NCBI GenBank assembly: GCA_023412495.1
Contig: JAEYNP010000129.1
Location: 1 to 64,000, forward strand
Length of the DNA stretch: 64,000 nucleotides
Source of the DNA: Pseudomonadota bacterium
GTDB lineage: Bacteria; Desulfobacterota; Desulfobulbia; Desulfobulbales; Desulfocapsaceae
Direction of reading: 5' to 3'
The notes beneath the pieces were generated by a model that did no database searches, was not told the origin of the DNA, and saw only the letters and a list, made by a program, of their open reading frames with translations. Within the stretch, counting starts at the first letter, position 1. Each line of letters starts with the position of its first letter. Positions 9,488 to 17,025 of this stretch are shown here, piece by piece. The position numbers and the translations under genes were made by a program.

Positions 9488-9519
9488 ATGTATTGGCACC
9501 TCCAACCGAATTCATCACC

Positions 9520-10410
9520 ATGACGGACACTATCGAACGAGTCATTTCCGACGGCGGCAATTTTTTCGGCATCGCCTGCAATACCACCAAGCTGGTCACC
9601 GAAGCCTGCCGGCGACACGACGTGGGCCCCACCGCCGCCGCGGCCCTCGGCCGGGCCCTGACCGGAGCAGCCCTGCTCGCCGCCCTGCTGAAGGACGATC
9701 AGTCAGTCCTGCTGAAGTTCGAAGGCAACGGGCCTCTACGCAAGATCATCACCGAGGCGGGGTACAACGGCTGGGTCCGCGGCTTCGTCGCCGAACCCCA
9801 TGGTGAGGCGCCGCTGAAGGAGGGCCGCATCGACGTCGCCGGAGGTCTCGGCCACGCCGGCTTTCTCACCGTCACCAAGGACATCGGCCGACCCAGGAAA
9901 TACTCCGGCACCATCCAGCTCTACACCAGCGAAATCGGGGAGGACCTCGCCTTTTACCTGTCCCAGTCCGAACAGACCCCGTCGGCGATAGCCCTCGCCA
10001 TCCATCTAGAGAAGGATGGCAGGATCGCAACTGCCGGCGGCTTCCTCATCCAGTCGCTCCCGCCGGCGGACGAAGGGACCCTGTCCAGCATCGAACAGGA
10101 GATGGCCTCGCTCCCTCCCCTCTCGCAGCTTCTGCTGCAGGGAAAAAGTCCCGGCGACATCCTTTCCACCCTATTCAGAAACGTCCCCCACCGGAAGATC
10201 GGCTGCCGCAGACTACACTATTTCTGCAGCTGCAACCTCGAAAAGATGCGGGGGGCGCTGCTCTCGCTGGGGACCGAGGAACTGAAGAAGATCCTGGATC
10301 AGGAGGGCGAAGCCGAGGTGCGATGCGAGTTCTGCCGCGAGAGTTTCCGCTTCGGCGCCACCGAGCTGGCGCAGCTGATAGAGACCGGGAAACACCCGCA
10401 AGTTCCTTAG
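9520..10410 (+). CDS. hslO: Redox-regulated chaperone Hsp33
   Basis: Cytoplasmic holdase activated by oxidative unfolding. The 296-residue protein has the usual N-terminal domain (DGGNFFGIACNTTKLV) and the C-terminal zinc-binding redox switch with CSC (about 236-238) and CEFC (about 269-272). The ATG at 9520 is preferred to an in-frame TTG at 9493, which would add residues unlike the family. Repeat elements of one family lie on both sides. Its TAG stop lies within the CCTTAG target duplication of the downstream element. Confidence 0.95.
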   Translation: MTDTIERVISDGGNFFGIACNTTKLVTEACRRHDVGPTAAAALGRALTGAALLAALLKDDQSVLLKFEGNGPLRKIITEAGYNGWVRGFVAEPHGEAPLKEGRIDVAGGLGHAGFLTVTKDIGRPRKYSGTIQLYTSEIGEDLAFYLSQSEQTPSAIALAIHLEKDGRIATAGGFLIQSLPPADEGTLSSIEQEMASLPPLSQLLLQGKSPGDILSTLFRNVPHRKIGCRRLHYFCSCNLEKMRGALLSLGTEELKKILDQEGEAEVRCEFCRESFRFGATELAQLIETGKHPQVP

Positions 10411-10469
10411 TGATGGACTCGTAAAAAATCCATTCTCCACGGGTTGGAGTACTTTTTACGACTTTTATC
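10411..10469. mobile_element. MITE-like element, copy 3 (internally deleted, with target duplication)
   Basis: A 59-bp derivative keeping both ends of the element (TGATGGACTCGTAAAAA at left, ACTTTTTACGACTTTTATC at right) but lacking the central hairpin. CCTTAG is present immediately before (10405-10410) and after (10470-10475), a 6-bp target duplication. The left duplication contains the hslO stop codon. Confidence 0.8.
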
Positions 10470-10480
10470 CCTTAGTGTCA

Positions 10481-10605
10481 TGTCGGAAAATCACGCCGCA
10501 ATTTATTTTGGCTTCCTGCAAGACACGACTGAGGGCGCATAGCAGCGCTATGTAACCGAAAAAGTAACGAAGCCAGCAAGCCAAAAGAGCAAGCGAGATC
10601 CGACA
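10481..10605. repeat. Palindromic repeat with TGTCGGA ends
   Basis: A 125-bp non-coding segment bounded by TGTCGGA and TCCGACA, with nested inverted repeats inside: TTTTGGCTT at 10506-10514 against AAGCCAAAA at 10578-10586, GGCTTC against GAAGCC, and ATAGC against GCTAT in the middle. It lies directly after MITE copy 3. Its ends resemble those of the repeats at 11772 and 44846, but its interior differs. Confidence 0.5.
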
Positions 10606-10755
10606 GATGAAGCTTCACATGGGCGCGAGATTCATAAATGAAATCCCTTGCCGGTCGCACTCTTTTCGACTACATGTCACCTGACGAACCGACAATTTCA
10701 GGAGCCCGGATTTTGGGTTACTCTGCTCATTTCTATGCTTATAACGGAGAACAGC

Positions 10756-11772
10756 ATGAAAGTGATTCGTGACAATGCAAGAACACTGATGGAAAAATTC
10801 TGCTATGTCTGCCCGGTCTGCAACGGCCGCGCCTGTGCCGGCCAGGTCCCGGGAATGGGCGGGTTAGGTACCGGCTCCTCGTTTGCCGCCAATGTCCAGG
10901 CCCTTGCCGAAATCAAGTTCAATATGCGCCTTATCCACGACGTGACCGACCCGGATACCTCGGTAACCATCCTCGGCAAGAAACTCGCCCTGCCGGTGCT
11001 GGCCGCGCCGATCGGCGGCGTCTCGTTCAACATGGGGGGCGGTGTTTCCGAGGAGGACTACATCGAGGCGGTCATCAACGGCTGCAAGGCGAAATCAATA
11101 CTCGGCTGCACCGGCGACGGTGTCCCGGAGTTCATCCATGGCGCCGGCTTTGCCGCCATCGGGAAGGCCGGCGGACACGGCATCCCCTTCATCAAGCCAT
11201 GGGAAGACGAGGAGCTGTTCAAAAAGATGGAACTGGCCCGGGAAACCGGCGCCGAGATCATGGGTATGGATATCGACGCCGCGGGCCTCATCACCCTGCG
11301 CAAGATGGGTCGGCCGGTGTCGCCCAAGTCGTTGACCAAACTCACCGAGATCATCCGCAAGAGCGGAATGAAATTCATCCTGAAGGGAATCATGACCCCG
11401 GACGAGGCTGAGCTGGCCGTCGAAGCCGGCGCCAACGCCATCGTGGTCTCCAACCACGGCGGCCGGGTCCTCGATCACGCCCCCGCCACGGCTACCGTTC
11501 TGCCGGAGATTGCCGCCGCGGTAAAAGGCAGGATCGCCGTGCTTGTCGACGGCGGAGTCCGTTCCGGCGGCGACGTGCTGAAACTCCTGGCTCTCGGGGC
11601 CGATGCGGCGATGATCGGCCGACCGTTTTCCATCGCCGCCGTGGGTGGGCTGCAGGAAGGCGTGGAAAAATACATAGATACCCTGCAGGGTGAGCTGAAG
11701 CAGGCCATGGTCCTCACCGGGACCCGCTCGACCGCGGCTGTCGACCGCCGGATACTGTTTTGCCGCGACTAG
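10756..11772 (+). CDS. FMN-dependent alpha-hydroxy-acid dehydrogenase with N-terminal Cys cluster
   Basis: A 338-residue TIM-barrel flavoprotein of the lactate oxidase/glycolate oxidase family. The substrate- and FMN-binding segment SNHGGRVLDHAPAT (catalytic His, then Arg) and the phosphate-binding DGGVRSGGDVLKLLALGA block are intact. The first 30 residues are not typical of LldD: they carry Cys16, Cys19, Cys22 and Cys27 (CxxCxxCx4C), possibly a metal or iron-sulfur site. The ATG at 10756 follows GGAG and is chosen over upstream in-frame starts. It is likely to oxidise a 2-hydroxyacid such as lactate. Transcribed alone. Confidence 0.85.
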   Translation: MKVIRDNARTLMEKFCYVCPVCNGRACAGQVPGMGGLGTGSSFAANVQALAEIKFNMRLIHDVTDPDTSVTILGKKLALPVLAAPIGGVSFNMGGGVSEEDYIEAVINGCKAKSILGCTGDGVPEFIHGAGFAAIGKAGGHGIPFIKPWEDEELFKKMELARETGAEIMGMDIDAAGLITLRKMGRPVSPKSLTKLTEIIRKSGMKFILKGIMTPDEAELAVEAGANAIVVSNHGGRVLDHAPATATVLPEIAAAVKGRIAVLVDGGVRSGGDVLKLLALGADAAMIGRPFSIAAVGGLQEGVEKYIDTLQGELKQAMVLTGTRSTAAVDRRILFCRD

Positions 11773-11887
11773 GAGGCCTGTCGGACATAGCATTTTTTCC
11801 GATCAAGGCATTTTCGAAAATCAAGCGCAGCTAGCATTATTTTCGAAAATAACGCGAAGATGGGGATAAAACACATATCCGGCCGGT
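11772..11887. repeat. TGTCGGA-end repeat, copy 1
   Basis: About 116 bp matching the repeat at 44846 at roughly 80 percent by eye and in the same orientation. Shared landmarks are GGAGG-CTGTCGGA at the left, GATCAAGGCATTTTCGAAAAT, GCGCAGC, a second TTTTCGAAAA palindrome, and AGATGGGGA. The right terminal repeat has decayed. It begins on the stop codon of the FMN dehydrogenase. The rest of the gap to 12090 holds the presumed gltA promoter, not resolved. Confidence 0.65.
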
Positions 11888-12090
11888 TGCGCCGGGCCTA
11901 TAACCGCGCGATGGCTTTTCATTGCATTACTCCAAGTGATTACTATTATTAAGTACATATGTGATATCATCAGCCAGGTTCGCGATTGAACTTCCTGTTG
12001 GGTGCTACACGGGTCACCCTGGGATAGAACGTCGAACCTGCAAAGAATTCCTTCTGCCGAAACCGTTAAACGAACCTCCAGGAGCAAACT

Positions 12091-13377
12091 ATGAGCGACA
12101 AAGCAACCCTGACCATCGACGGTAAGAGTTACGATTTCGACATGATCACCGGTTCCGAAAATGAGCGTTGTATCGACATTCAGACGCTGCGCGACACCAC
12201 CGGCTGCATCACCATGGATCCCGGTTTCGCCAACACCGGCTCCTGCTTTTCCTCCATTACCTATGTCGACGGCGCCAAGGGCATCCTGCGCTACCGCGGT
12301 TATCCCATCGAGGAGATCGCCGAAAAGGCCACCTTTGTCGAAACAGCTTACCTGATTCTCTACGGCGAGTTGCCCAAAGTGGACCAGCTCAAGGCCTTTT
12401 CCGCCCGCCTGAAAGAACACGCCCCGATCCATACCAATCTCGAGCACCACTTCTCCGGCTTCCCCAAGTCGGCGCCGCCCATGGCGATCCTGTCTGCCAT
12501 GCTGAACCTGATCTCCTGTTTCCACCCGGAGGTCCTCGACGTGCCGACCACCGGGGCGGAATTCGACCGGACCGCATCGCTTCTGCTCTCCAAGGTGCGG
12601 ACCATCGCAGCCTTCGCTTATCGGATGGCCTCAGGCAAGCCGATCAACCATCCCAATCCCCATCTGAGCTACTGCGGGAATTTCCTGCACATGATGTTTT
12701 CCGATCCCTACCAGGAATACGAGGTCTCGCCGGTGGTAGACCGGGCGCTCAACCTGTTCCTCGTCCTCCATGCCGATCACGAACAGAACTGCTCGACCTC
12801 CACTGTCCGGGTGGTGGGCAGTTCGAGGGCAAACCTTTTCAGCTCCGTCGCCGCCGGGGTCTGCGCCCTCTGGGGCCCGCTGCATGGCGGGGCCAACGCG
12901 GCAGTCATCCAGATGCTGGAGGACATCCGCCAGTCCGGCCGTCCCGCCTCCTATTACCTGGAGAAGGCCAAGGACAAGAACGACCCCTTCCGGCTGATGG
13001 GCTTCGGCCACCGGGTCTACAAGAATTTCGACCCCCGCTCGATCATTCTGAAAAAGCAGGTCCACAACGTTCTCGAGGCCCTGAAGCTCGACGATCAGCT
13101 GCTGGAGATCGCCCTGCAACTCGAAGAGGCGACTCTCAAGGACGACTACTTTATCAGCCGCAACCTCTATCCGAACGTCGATTTTTACAGCGGCATCCTG
13201 CTGCGGGCCATCGGCATCCCCCTCAACATGTACACCGTGATGTTCGCCATCGGCCGGATGCCCGGCTGGATCGCCAACTGGAAGGAACTGCATGACCACA
13301 AGCTGCGCATCTCCCGCCCGCGGCAGATCTACACCGGGTCCCGCTTGCGGCACTTCGTGCCGATGGCGGAGCGGTGA
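12091..13377 (+). CDS. gltA: Citrate synthase
   Basis: Condenses acetyl-CoA and oxaloacetate to citrate in the TCA cycle. The 428-residue length and sequence match type II citrate synthases. The active-site His regions (LHADHEQNCSTSTVR and MGFGHRVYKNFDPR) and the downstream catalytic Asp (YPNVDFYSG) are present. The ATG follows CCAGGAG at good spacing. A repeat of the TGTCGGA-end family lies in its long upstream region. It appears monocistronic. Confidence 0.96.
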   Translation: MSDKATLTIDGKSYDFDMITGSENERCIDIQTLRDTTGCITMDPGFANTGSCFSSITYVDGAKGILRYRGYPIEEIAEKATFVETAYLILYGELPKVDQLKAFSARLKEHAPIHTNLEHHFSGFPKSAPPMAILSAMLNLISCFHPEVLDVPTTGAEFDRTASLLLSKVRTIAAFAYRMASGKPINHPNPHLSYCGNFLHMMFSDPYQEYEVSPVVDRALNLFLVLHADHEQNCSTSTVRVVGSSRANLFSSVAAGVCALWGPLHGGANAAVIQMLEDIRQSGRPASYYLEKAKDKNDPFRLMGFGHRVYKNFDPRSIILKKQVHNVLEALKLDDQLLEIALQLEEATLKDDYFISRNLYPNVDFYSGILLRAIGIPLNMYTVMFAIGRMPGWIANWKELHDHKLRISRPRQIYTGSRLRHFVPMAER

Positions 13378-13470
13378 GCCGGCAATGAGTTCTTGCAAAG
13401 AAACAACTTCATGGTATCCTGCGTTTTGCGAAGAGTTCCAGAAAAAACGGTCACTTAATCGAAGATACTT

Positions 13471-13878
13471 ATGAAAACGATCAATTGGAGAGATGAATTC
13501 AGCGTCGGCGTGGAGGAGATGGACAGGCAGCATAAGAAGCTGCTGGCCATGATCAATAGGTTAGTCGAGGAACAGCATACGCTGACAGATCCGAAGACCA
13601 TCGCCGAGCTCCTGGACGGCATGGTCGATTACGCCCAGGAGCATTTCCGGGCCGAGGAGTATCTCATGGCCGAATACGATTACGACCGGAAGGACTGGCA
13701 GGAGAAGCAGCACAGGGAGTTCCTCGACAATACCCTCTCCTTCATGTCGGCCGCGGACGTCGGGCCGAACATCCTGTCCGTTGCTCTCCTGGATTTTCTC
13801 AGTTCCTGGCTGATCAACCATATCCTCACCGAGGATATGCAGTACAAGGAATTCTTCCGCAGCAAGGGCCTCAGCTGA
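13471..13878 (+). CDS. Bacteriohemerythrin with one substituted iron ligand
   Basis: A 135-residue four-helix di-iron O2-binding protein. Expected ligands are visible at His21 (DRQHKK), His58 and Glu62 (AQEHFRAEE), His81, and the C-terminal NHILTED (His, Asp). The usual His four residues before His81 is Gln77 (WQEKQH), so one ligand seems replaced. The family delivers or senses oxygen in micro-oxic bacteria. No partner gene is adjacent; an AraC-type regulator follows 60 bp downstream. Confidence 0.88.
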   Translation: MKTINWRDEFSVGVEEMDRQHKKLLAMINRLVEEQHTLTDPKTIAELLDGMVDYAQEHFRAEEYLMAEYDYDRKDWQEKQHREFLDNTLSFMSAADVGPNILSVALLDFLSSWLINHILTEDMQYKEFFRSKGLS

Positions 13879-13938
13879 GCCAGGCGGACCTTCTGCCAAG
13901 GATCCGGTCTTACAAATGCATCGTGAGGAAGCGGAACA

Positions 13939-14790
13939 TTGGTAAAAGTCTTATCCGCGCCGGCAGGCGACAATTGCCGCGGCAAGACTCGGCAAACCGT
14001 CTATGCGTCGTCACTGACCGGCCTGGAAATCCTTTCCTGCACCGATGATCGCCAATTTACACCGCATCTCCATGACGGTTATGTACTCTGGTTGAATTCC
14101 TCATGCGGCGAAGAATTCACCCTGAACCGTACGACAAAAATACTGCAGCCAGGTCACCTCTCCATCATTGAGCCGGGAATAATTCACACAAACCGTCCCT
14201 GCCGGCCGTGCAACCGCCATCTGAGAAGTTTTTACTTTTCGGAAAGTTTTCTGGCCAGTATTTCCGAAAAGATAACAGGAGGTGGCGGAAGAGTGCGGAC
14301 TCTGCCAACCTGCGTCATCCCGGATCTCCATCTCTGGCGGTTGTTTGTCGAACTGCACAATGCCCTGCTGCATTCCTCCTCCACTCTGCAGACGGAAGTC
14401 GATCTCCTGTCCGGCTTCGGTCGCCTGCTTGCTGTCGAGCAGAACCATGAAGCGCTTTCCGCCGCCACCGAGCGAAAGCGGATCAAGACGGTCATCGATT
14501 ATTTTCTCGCCAATATCGATCGCCAGGTCACCCTCGACGAGGTCGCCGGGCTCCTGCAGTGCACCAGCTACCACCTGATTCGTCTTTTTCGCACCGCCAA
14601 AGGCGTCTCCCCCCACACCTATCTGCTTCAGTTGCGTCTCGAACATGCCCGAAAGCTGCTGGCTCAGGGCCATGCCATCATAGATGCCGCGCTCAATTCC
14701 GGGTTTTCCGACCAGAGTCATCTTACCAGAATGTTCAAGGCCAGATTCGGTGTGACTCCCGGAAGATATCGGCAGCAGCGCTGCCCGTAA
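13939..14790 (+). CDS. AraC-family transcriptional regulator
   Basis: A 283-residue regulator with an N-terminal cupin-like AraC binding domain (about 20-170; HLHDGYVLW and the EPGIIHTN block) and a C-terminal double helix-turn-helix (about 180-280; DEVAGLLQCTSYHLIRLFRTAKGVSPHTYL and GFSDQSHLTRMFKARFGVTPGRYR). The start is a TTG about 7 bp after GAGGAAG. The EamA-type exporter downstream is the most likely neighbour target, as AraC/EamA pairs are common, but about 370 bp separate them. Confidence 0.88.
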   Translation: MVKVLSAPAGDNCRGKTRQTVYASSLTGLEILSCTDDRQFTPHLHDGYVLWLNSSCGEEFTLNRTTKILQPGHLSIIEPGIIHTNRPCRPCNRHLRSFYFSESFLASISEKITGGGGRVRTLPTCVIPDLHLWRLFVELHNALLHSSSTLQTEVDLLSGFGRLLAVEQNHEALSAATERKRIKTVIDYFLANIDRQVTLDEVAGLLQCTSYHLIRLFRTAKGVSPHTYLLQLRLEHARKLLAQGHAIIDAALNSGFSDQSHLTRMFKARFGVTPGRYRQQRCP

Positions 14791-15164
14791 AACTCGGGCG
14801 GCAACGAATTGCATCCTGTTAGCGCGGCAAATGAAGCGCGGCTGTGAAAAGAGCCGTCCGTGGTTGTCCATTGTCCTTCCAGCAGTAATGTCAATTTTGT
14901 TCAAGACACCCGTTTCCGCCATGAGCTATTCTCATGAAGACAGACATCTCCGACTGGTGAAAAAACATATTTATCGCAAGATCAGTAGCTTTGGAGATTA
15001 TCAAAAAAAGGCTGATTCTACAGTCGATGGGACACAACCTTGTCGGTTTTCCCGCCGCGGACGATCTGCTGTTCGACTGATGCTGACATTATTGGCAAGA
15101 CAATGGATAATTCGCGGTCTTTCTGATTCCCAACGGAATTGAAGATGCTGTGAGGAGGGAGCGA
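14791..15164. other. Intergenic region, nothing recognised
   Basis: About 370 bp between the AraC regulator and the transporter. A 103-codon frame at 14831-15142 has no ribosome site and no recognisable domain and is not called. Presumably contains the transporter promoter. Confidence 0.4.
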
Positions 15165-16022
15165 ATGAAGCACTACCTGTACGCCCTGGGAGCCATCCTA
15201 TGCTGGGCAAGCCTGCCGGCGGCAACCGGCTCCGGCTTGAAAGAGTTGTCCACCGAAGAGCTGATGTTCTACAGCTTCTCCAGTGCGGCTATCTTCCTCT
15301 ACCTGCAGGACCTGATCAGCCTGCGCACCGTGAAAATCTACCTGCCTGGCCTGAAGGTCTCGCTCATCGGCGTCTGGGGCATCTTCCTTTATCACTATAT
15401 TTATTATCTTGCCCTGGAGCGCGCGCCGCTTGCGGAAGGTGCCATCCTCGCCACCACCTGGTCCTTCTGGATAGTGGTTTTTTCCTCGCTGCTGCTCTTT
15501 AAAAAAGTGAAGGTCTCCATCGTCGTCACTGCCCTGGTCGGCCTCTTCGGCGCAGGAGTCGTCATCGGCGCCGGCAAGGAAATATCCTTTTCCCTGAGCC
15601 ACTTGAAGGGCTATCTGCTCGCGCTCCTGTGCGGCCTGATATGGTCGAGCTTTTCGGTGGCGCTTTCACGAATGAAGGTGGAAAAAGAGCCCATGACAGC
15701 TTTCACCGTCTACGCGGCGCTTCTGTCGGCGGGACTCTTTGGAGTTTCCATGCCCCACGACCTGCCGTCCTGGCCGGCCCTGGGATCAGCGGTCTATCTC
15801 GGCTGCGTTCCTCTCGGTCTGTCCTTTTTCCTGTGGAATCGGGCGATGACCGGAGGCAACGTAGTGATCATAGGCTTTCTCAGCTACCTGACGCCGCCGC
15901 TCGCCGTCCTGCTGGTCGCCCTGATCCACCGCCAGCAGGTTTCGGCGCAGGTGATCCTCGGCATGACGCTCATCATCGCCGCATCCCTCTTGGGGAGAAT
16001 GCTTGTCAGTTACGAGCGGTGA
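15165..16022 (+). CDS. EamA/DMT-family transporter
   Basis: A 285-residue inner-membrane protein with about ten hydrophobic helices in two EamA repeats, of the drug/metabolite transporter superfamily. The N-terminus (HYLYALGAILCWASLPA) and the second-half GLIWSSFSVALSRM are typical. The ATG at 15165 sits behind GGAGGGAG and is preferred to a GTG at 15150. The substrate is unknown; relatives export amino acids or other metabolites. The preceding AraC regulator may control it. Confidence 0.88.
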   Translation: MKHYLYALGAILCWASLPAATGSGLKELSTEELMFYSFSSAAIFLYLQDLISLRTVKIYLPGLKVSLIGVWGIFLYHYIYYLALERAPLAEGAILATTWSFWIVVFSSLLLFKKVKVSIVVTALVGLFGAGVVIGAGKEISFSLSHLKGYLLALLCGLIWSSFSVALSRMKVEKEPMTAFTVYAALLSAGLFGVSMPHDLPSWPALGSAVYLGCVPLGLSFFLWNRAMTGGNVVIIGFLSYLTPPLAVLLVALIHRQQVSAQVILGMTLIIAASLLGRMLVSYER

Positions 16023-16189
16023 AGATGGGAACCGCTCCCGGGCGGACCGCATCGGTTGAGGTCCCGCCGGCGGGCGACCAGGGAAGTCGGCGACCTCGCC
16101 CCCTAACAATACCCGGGCGGCCAGATGGAGCCTGAATGCGGCCGGCTTGCTTTCAGGCTCCTCTGCAACGCTGGAACCGCCCCGGCGTT

Positions 16190-16501
16190 TCAGTGGGTGG
16201 TCGACCTGGAACGTATGCCGCGATACTTGGCATACAGATCATGGATCCTGCGCCGCATCTCGCTCAGCTTGTGCGACTCGCGGTCGGACATCCAGCGCGG
16301 TTCGCTGATGGAATAGATATACTTGGACAACTCGTCCAGGGACGACTCGACCGCCGTACACCACTCTCCGGTACAGACGCTGTCGACCTCTTTTGCCTCG
16401 TCGATATCATGCTCCAGAATCGCCATGGATTCCCTCAGATTCTCCATGAAATTCCGATGTGCTATCTGAAACGATTCGACCATCTCCTTTTGCATTTTCA
16501 T
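16190..16501 (-). CDS. Small helical protein of unknown function
   Basis: A 103-residue, charged, probably all-helical protein (MKMQKEMVESFQIAHRNFM at the start) without a recognised domain. The reading frame is credible because the ATG follows GGGGAGG at good spacing and codon use fits the neighbours. Two cysteines (CTGEWC) lie mid-protein. It is transcribed opposite to the transporter gene. No function can be assigned. Confidence 0.6.
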   Translation of the reverse strand: MKMQKEMVESFQIAHRNFMENLRESMAILEHDIDEAKEVDSVCTGEWCTAVESSLDELSKYIYSISEPRWMSDRESHKLSEMRRRIHDLYAKYRGIRSRSTTH

Positions 16502-17025
16502 CTGAACCTCCCCGTGAAATGAAAGCTCCTGTTTCGGGTATTATATATGAGAACTACCGACGAGTGCGGCCCAATCCTGGCTGCGGAGGTCGCTGTCCCT
16601 CCCCCCGAGCCTTTTTACCCCGGGCGGCACGCTCGTAACGACAAGACCCGCTTCCGGTGAGTCGTGACTGCGGCCTAAGCCGGAAGAGAGGTAAATGAAT
16701 AATAACCATTCCTGAAAAATTGGGAGGATTGAACCAACCTTTTTTCTACGAAAAAAACACCCTCCTCCCAAATTCTACCGCCGTTTTGGCGGCTTCTTTT
16801 CAGCCGCTTCCCTGGATACACCTGCAGTCCCTGTAACCAATTCGTAAAGCCCGAAAAAGAAAGGCGCCCGAAAGAGTAAAAAATCCTTAATTTTTTTGTC
16901 GACTGCTACTACAATCAGGTACTTGAAGGTCAGTACAGGCGTCATCTCTTTTCCCGATACCACTAAGGTCTCGCCACTATCTTTTCCGTTTCATTTTTTC
17001 AACTTTAAGCTCGATATTGACATTT
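16502..17025. other. Intergenic region with inverted repeats
   Basis: About 520 bp without a gene. An inverted repeat pairs 16718-16727 (AATTGGGAGG) with 16764-16774. A small hairpin with a T-rich tail (CCGCC-GTTTT-GGCGG then CTTCTTTT, 16778-16800) resembles a weak terminator. The rest is likely leader of the siaA operon; no promoter is assigned. Confidence 0.4.

Noticed and set aside
9494..9512. TTGGCAC sequence before hslO as a sigma-54 promoter
   Set aside because: The -12 element TTGC at the right spacing is missing.
12168..13295. A 375-codon frame overlapping citrate synthase on the same strand
   Set aside because: Out-of-frame reading of gltA, Arg/Pro-rich, without start signals or a domain.
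14831..15142. Possible 103-residue gene in the gap before the transporter
   Set aside because: No ribosome site, no recognisable domain and atypical composition.
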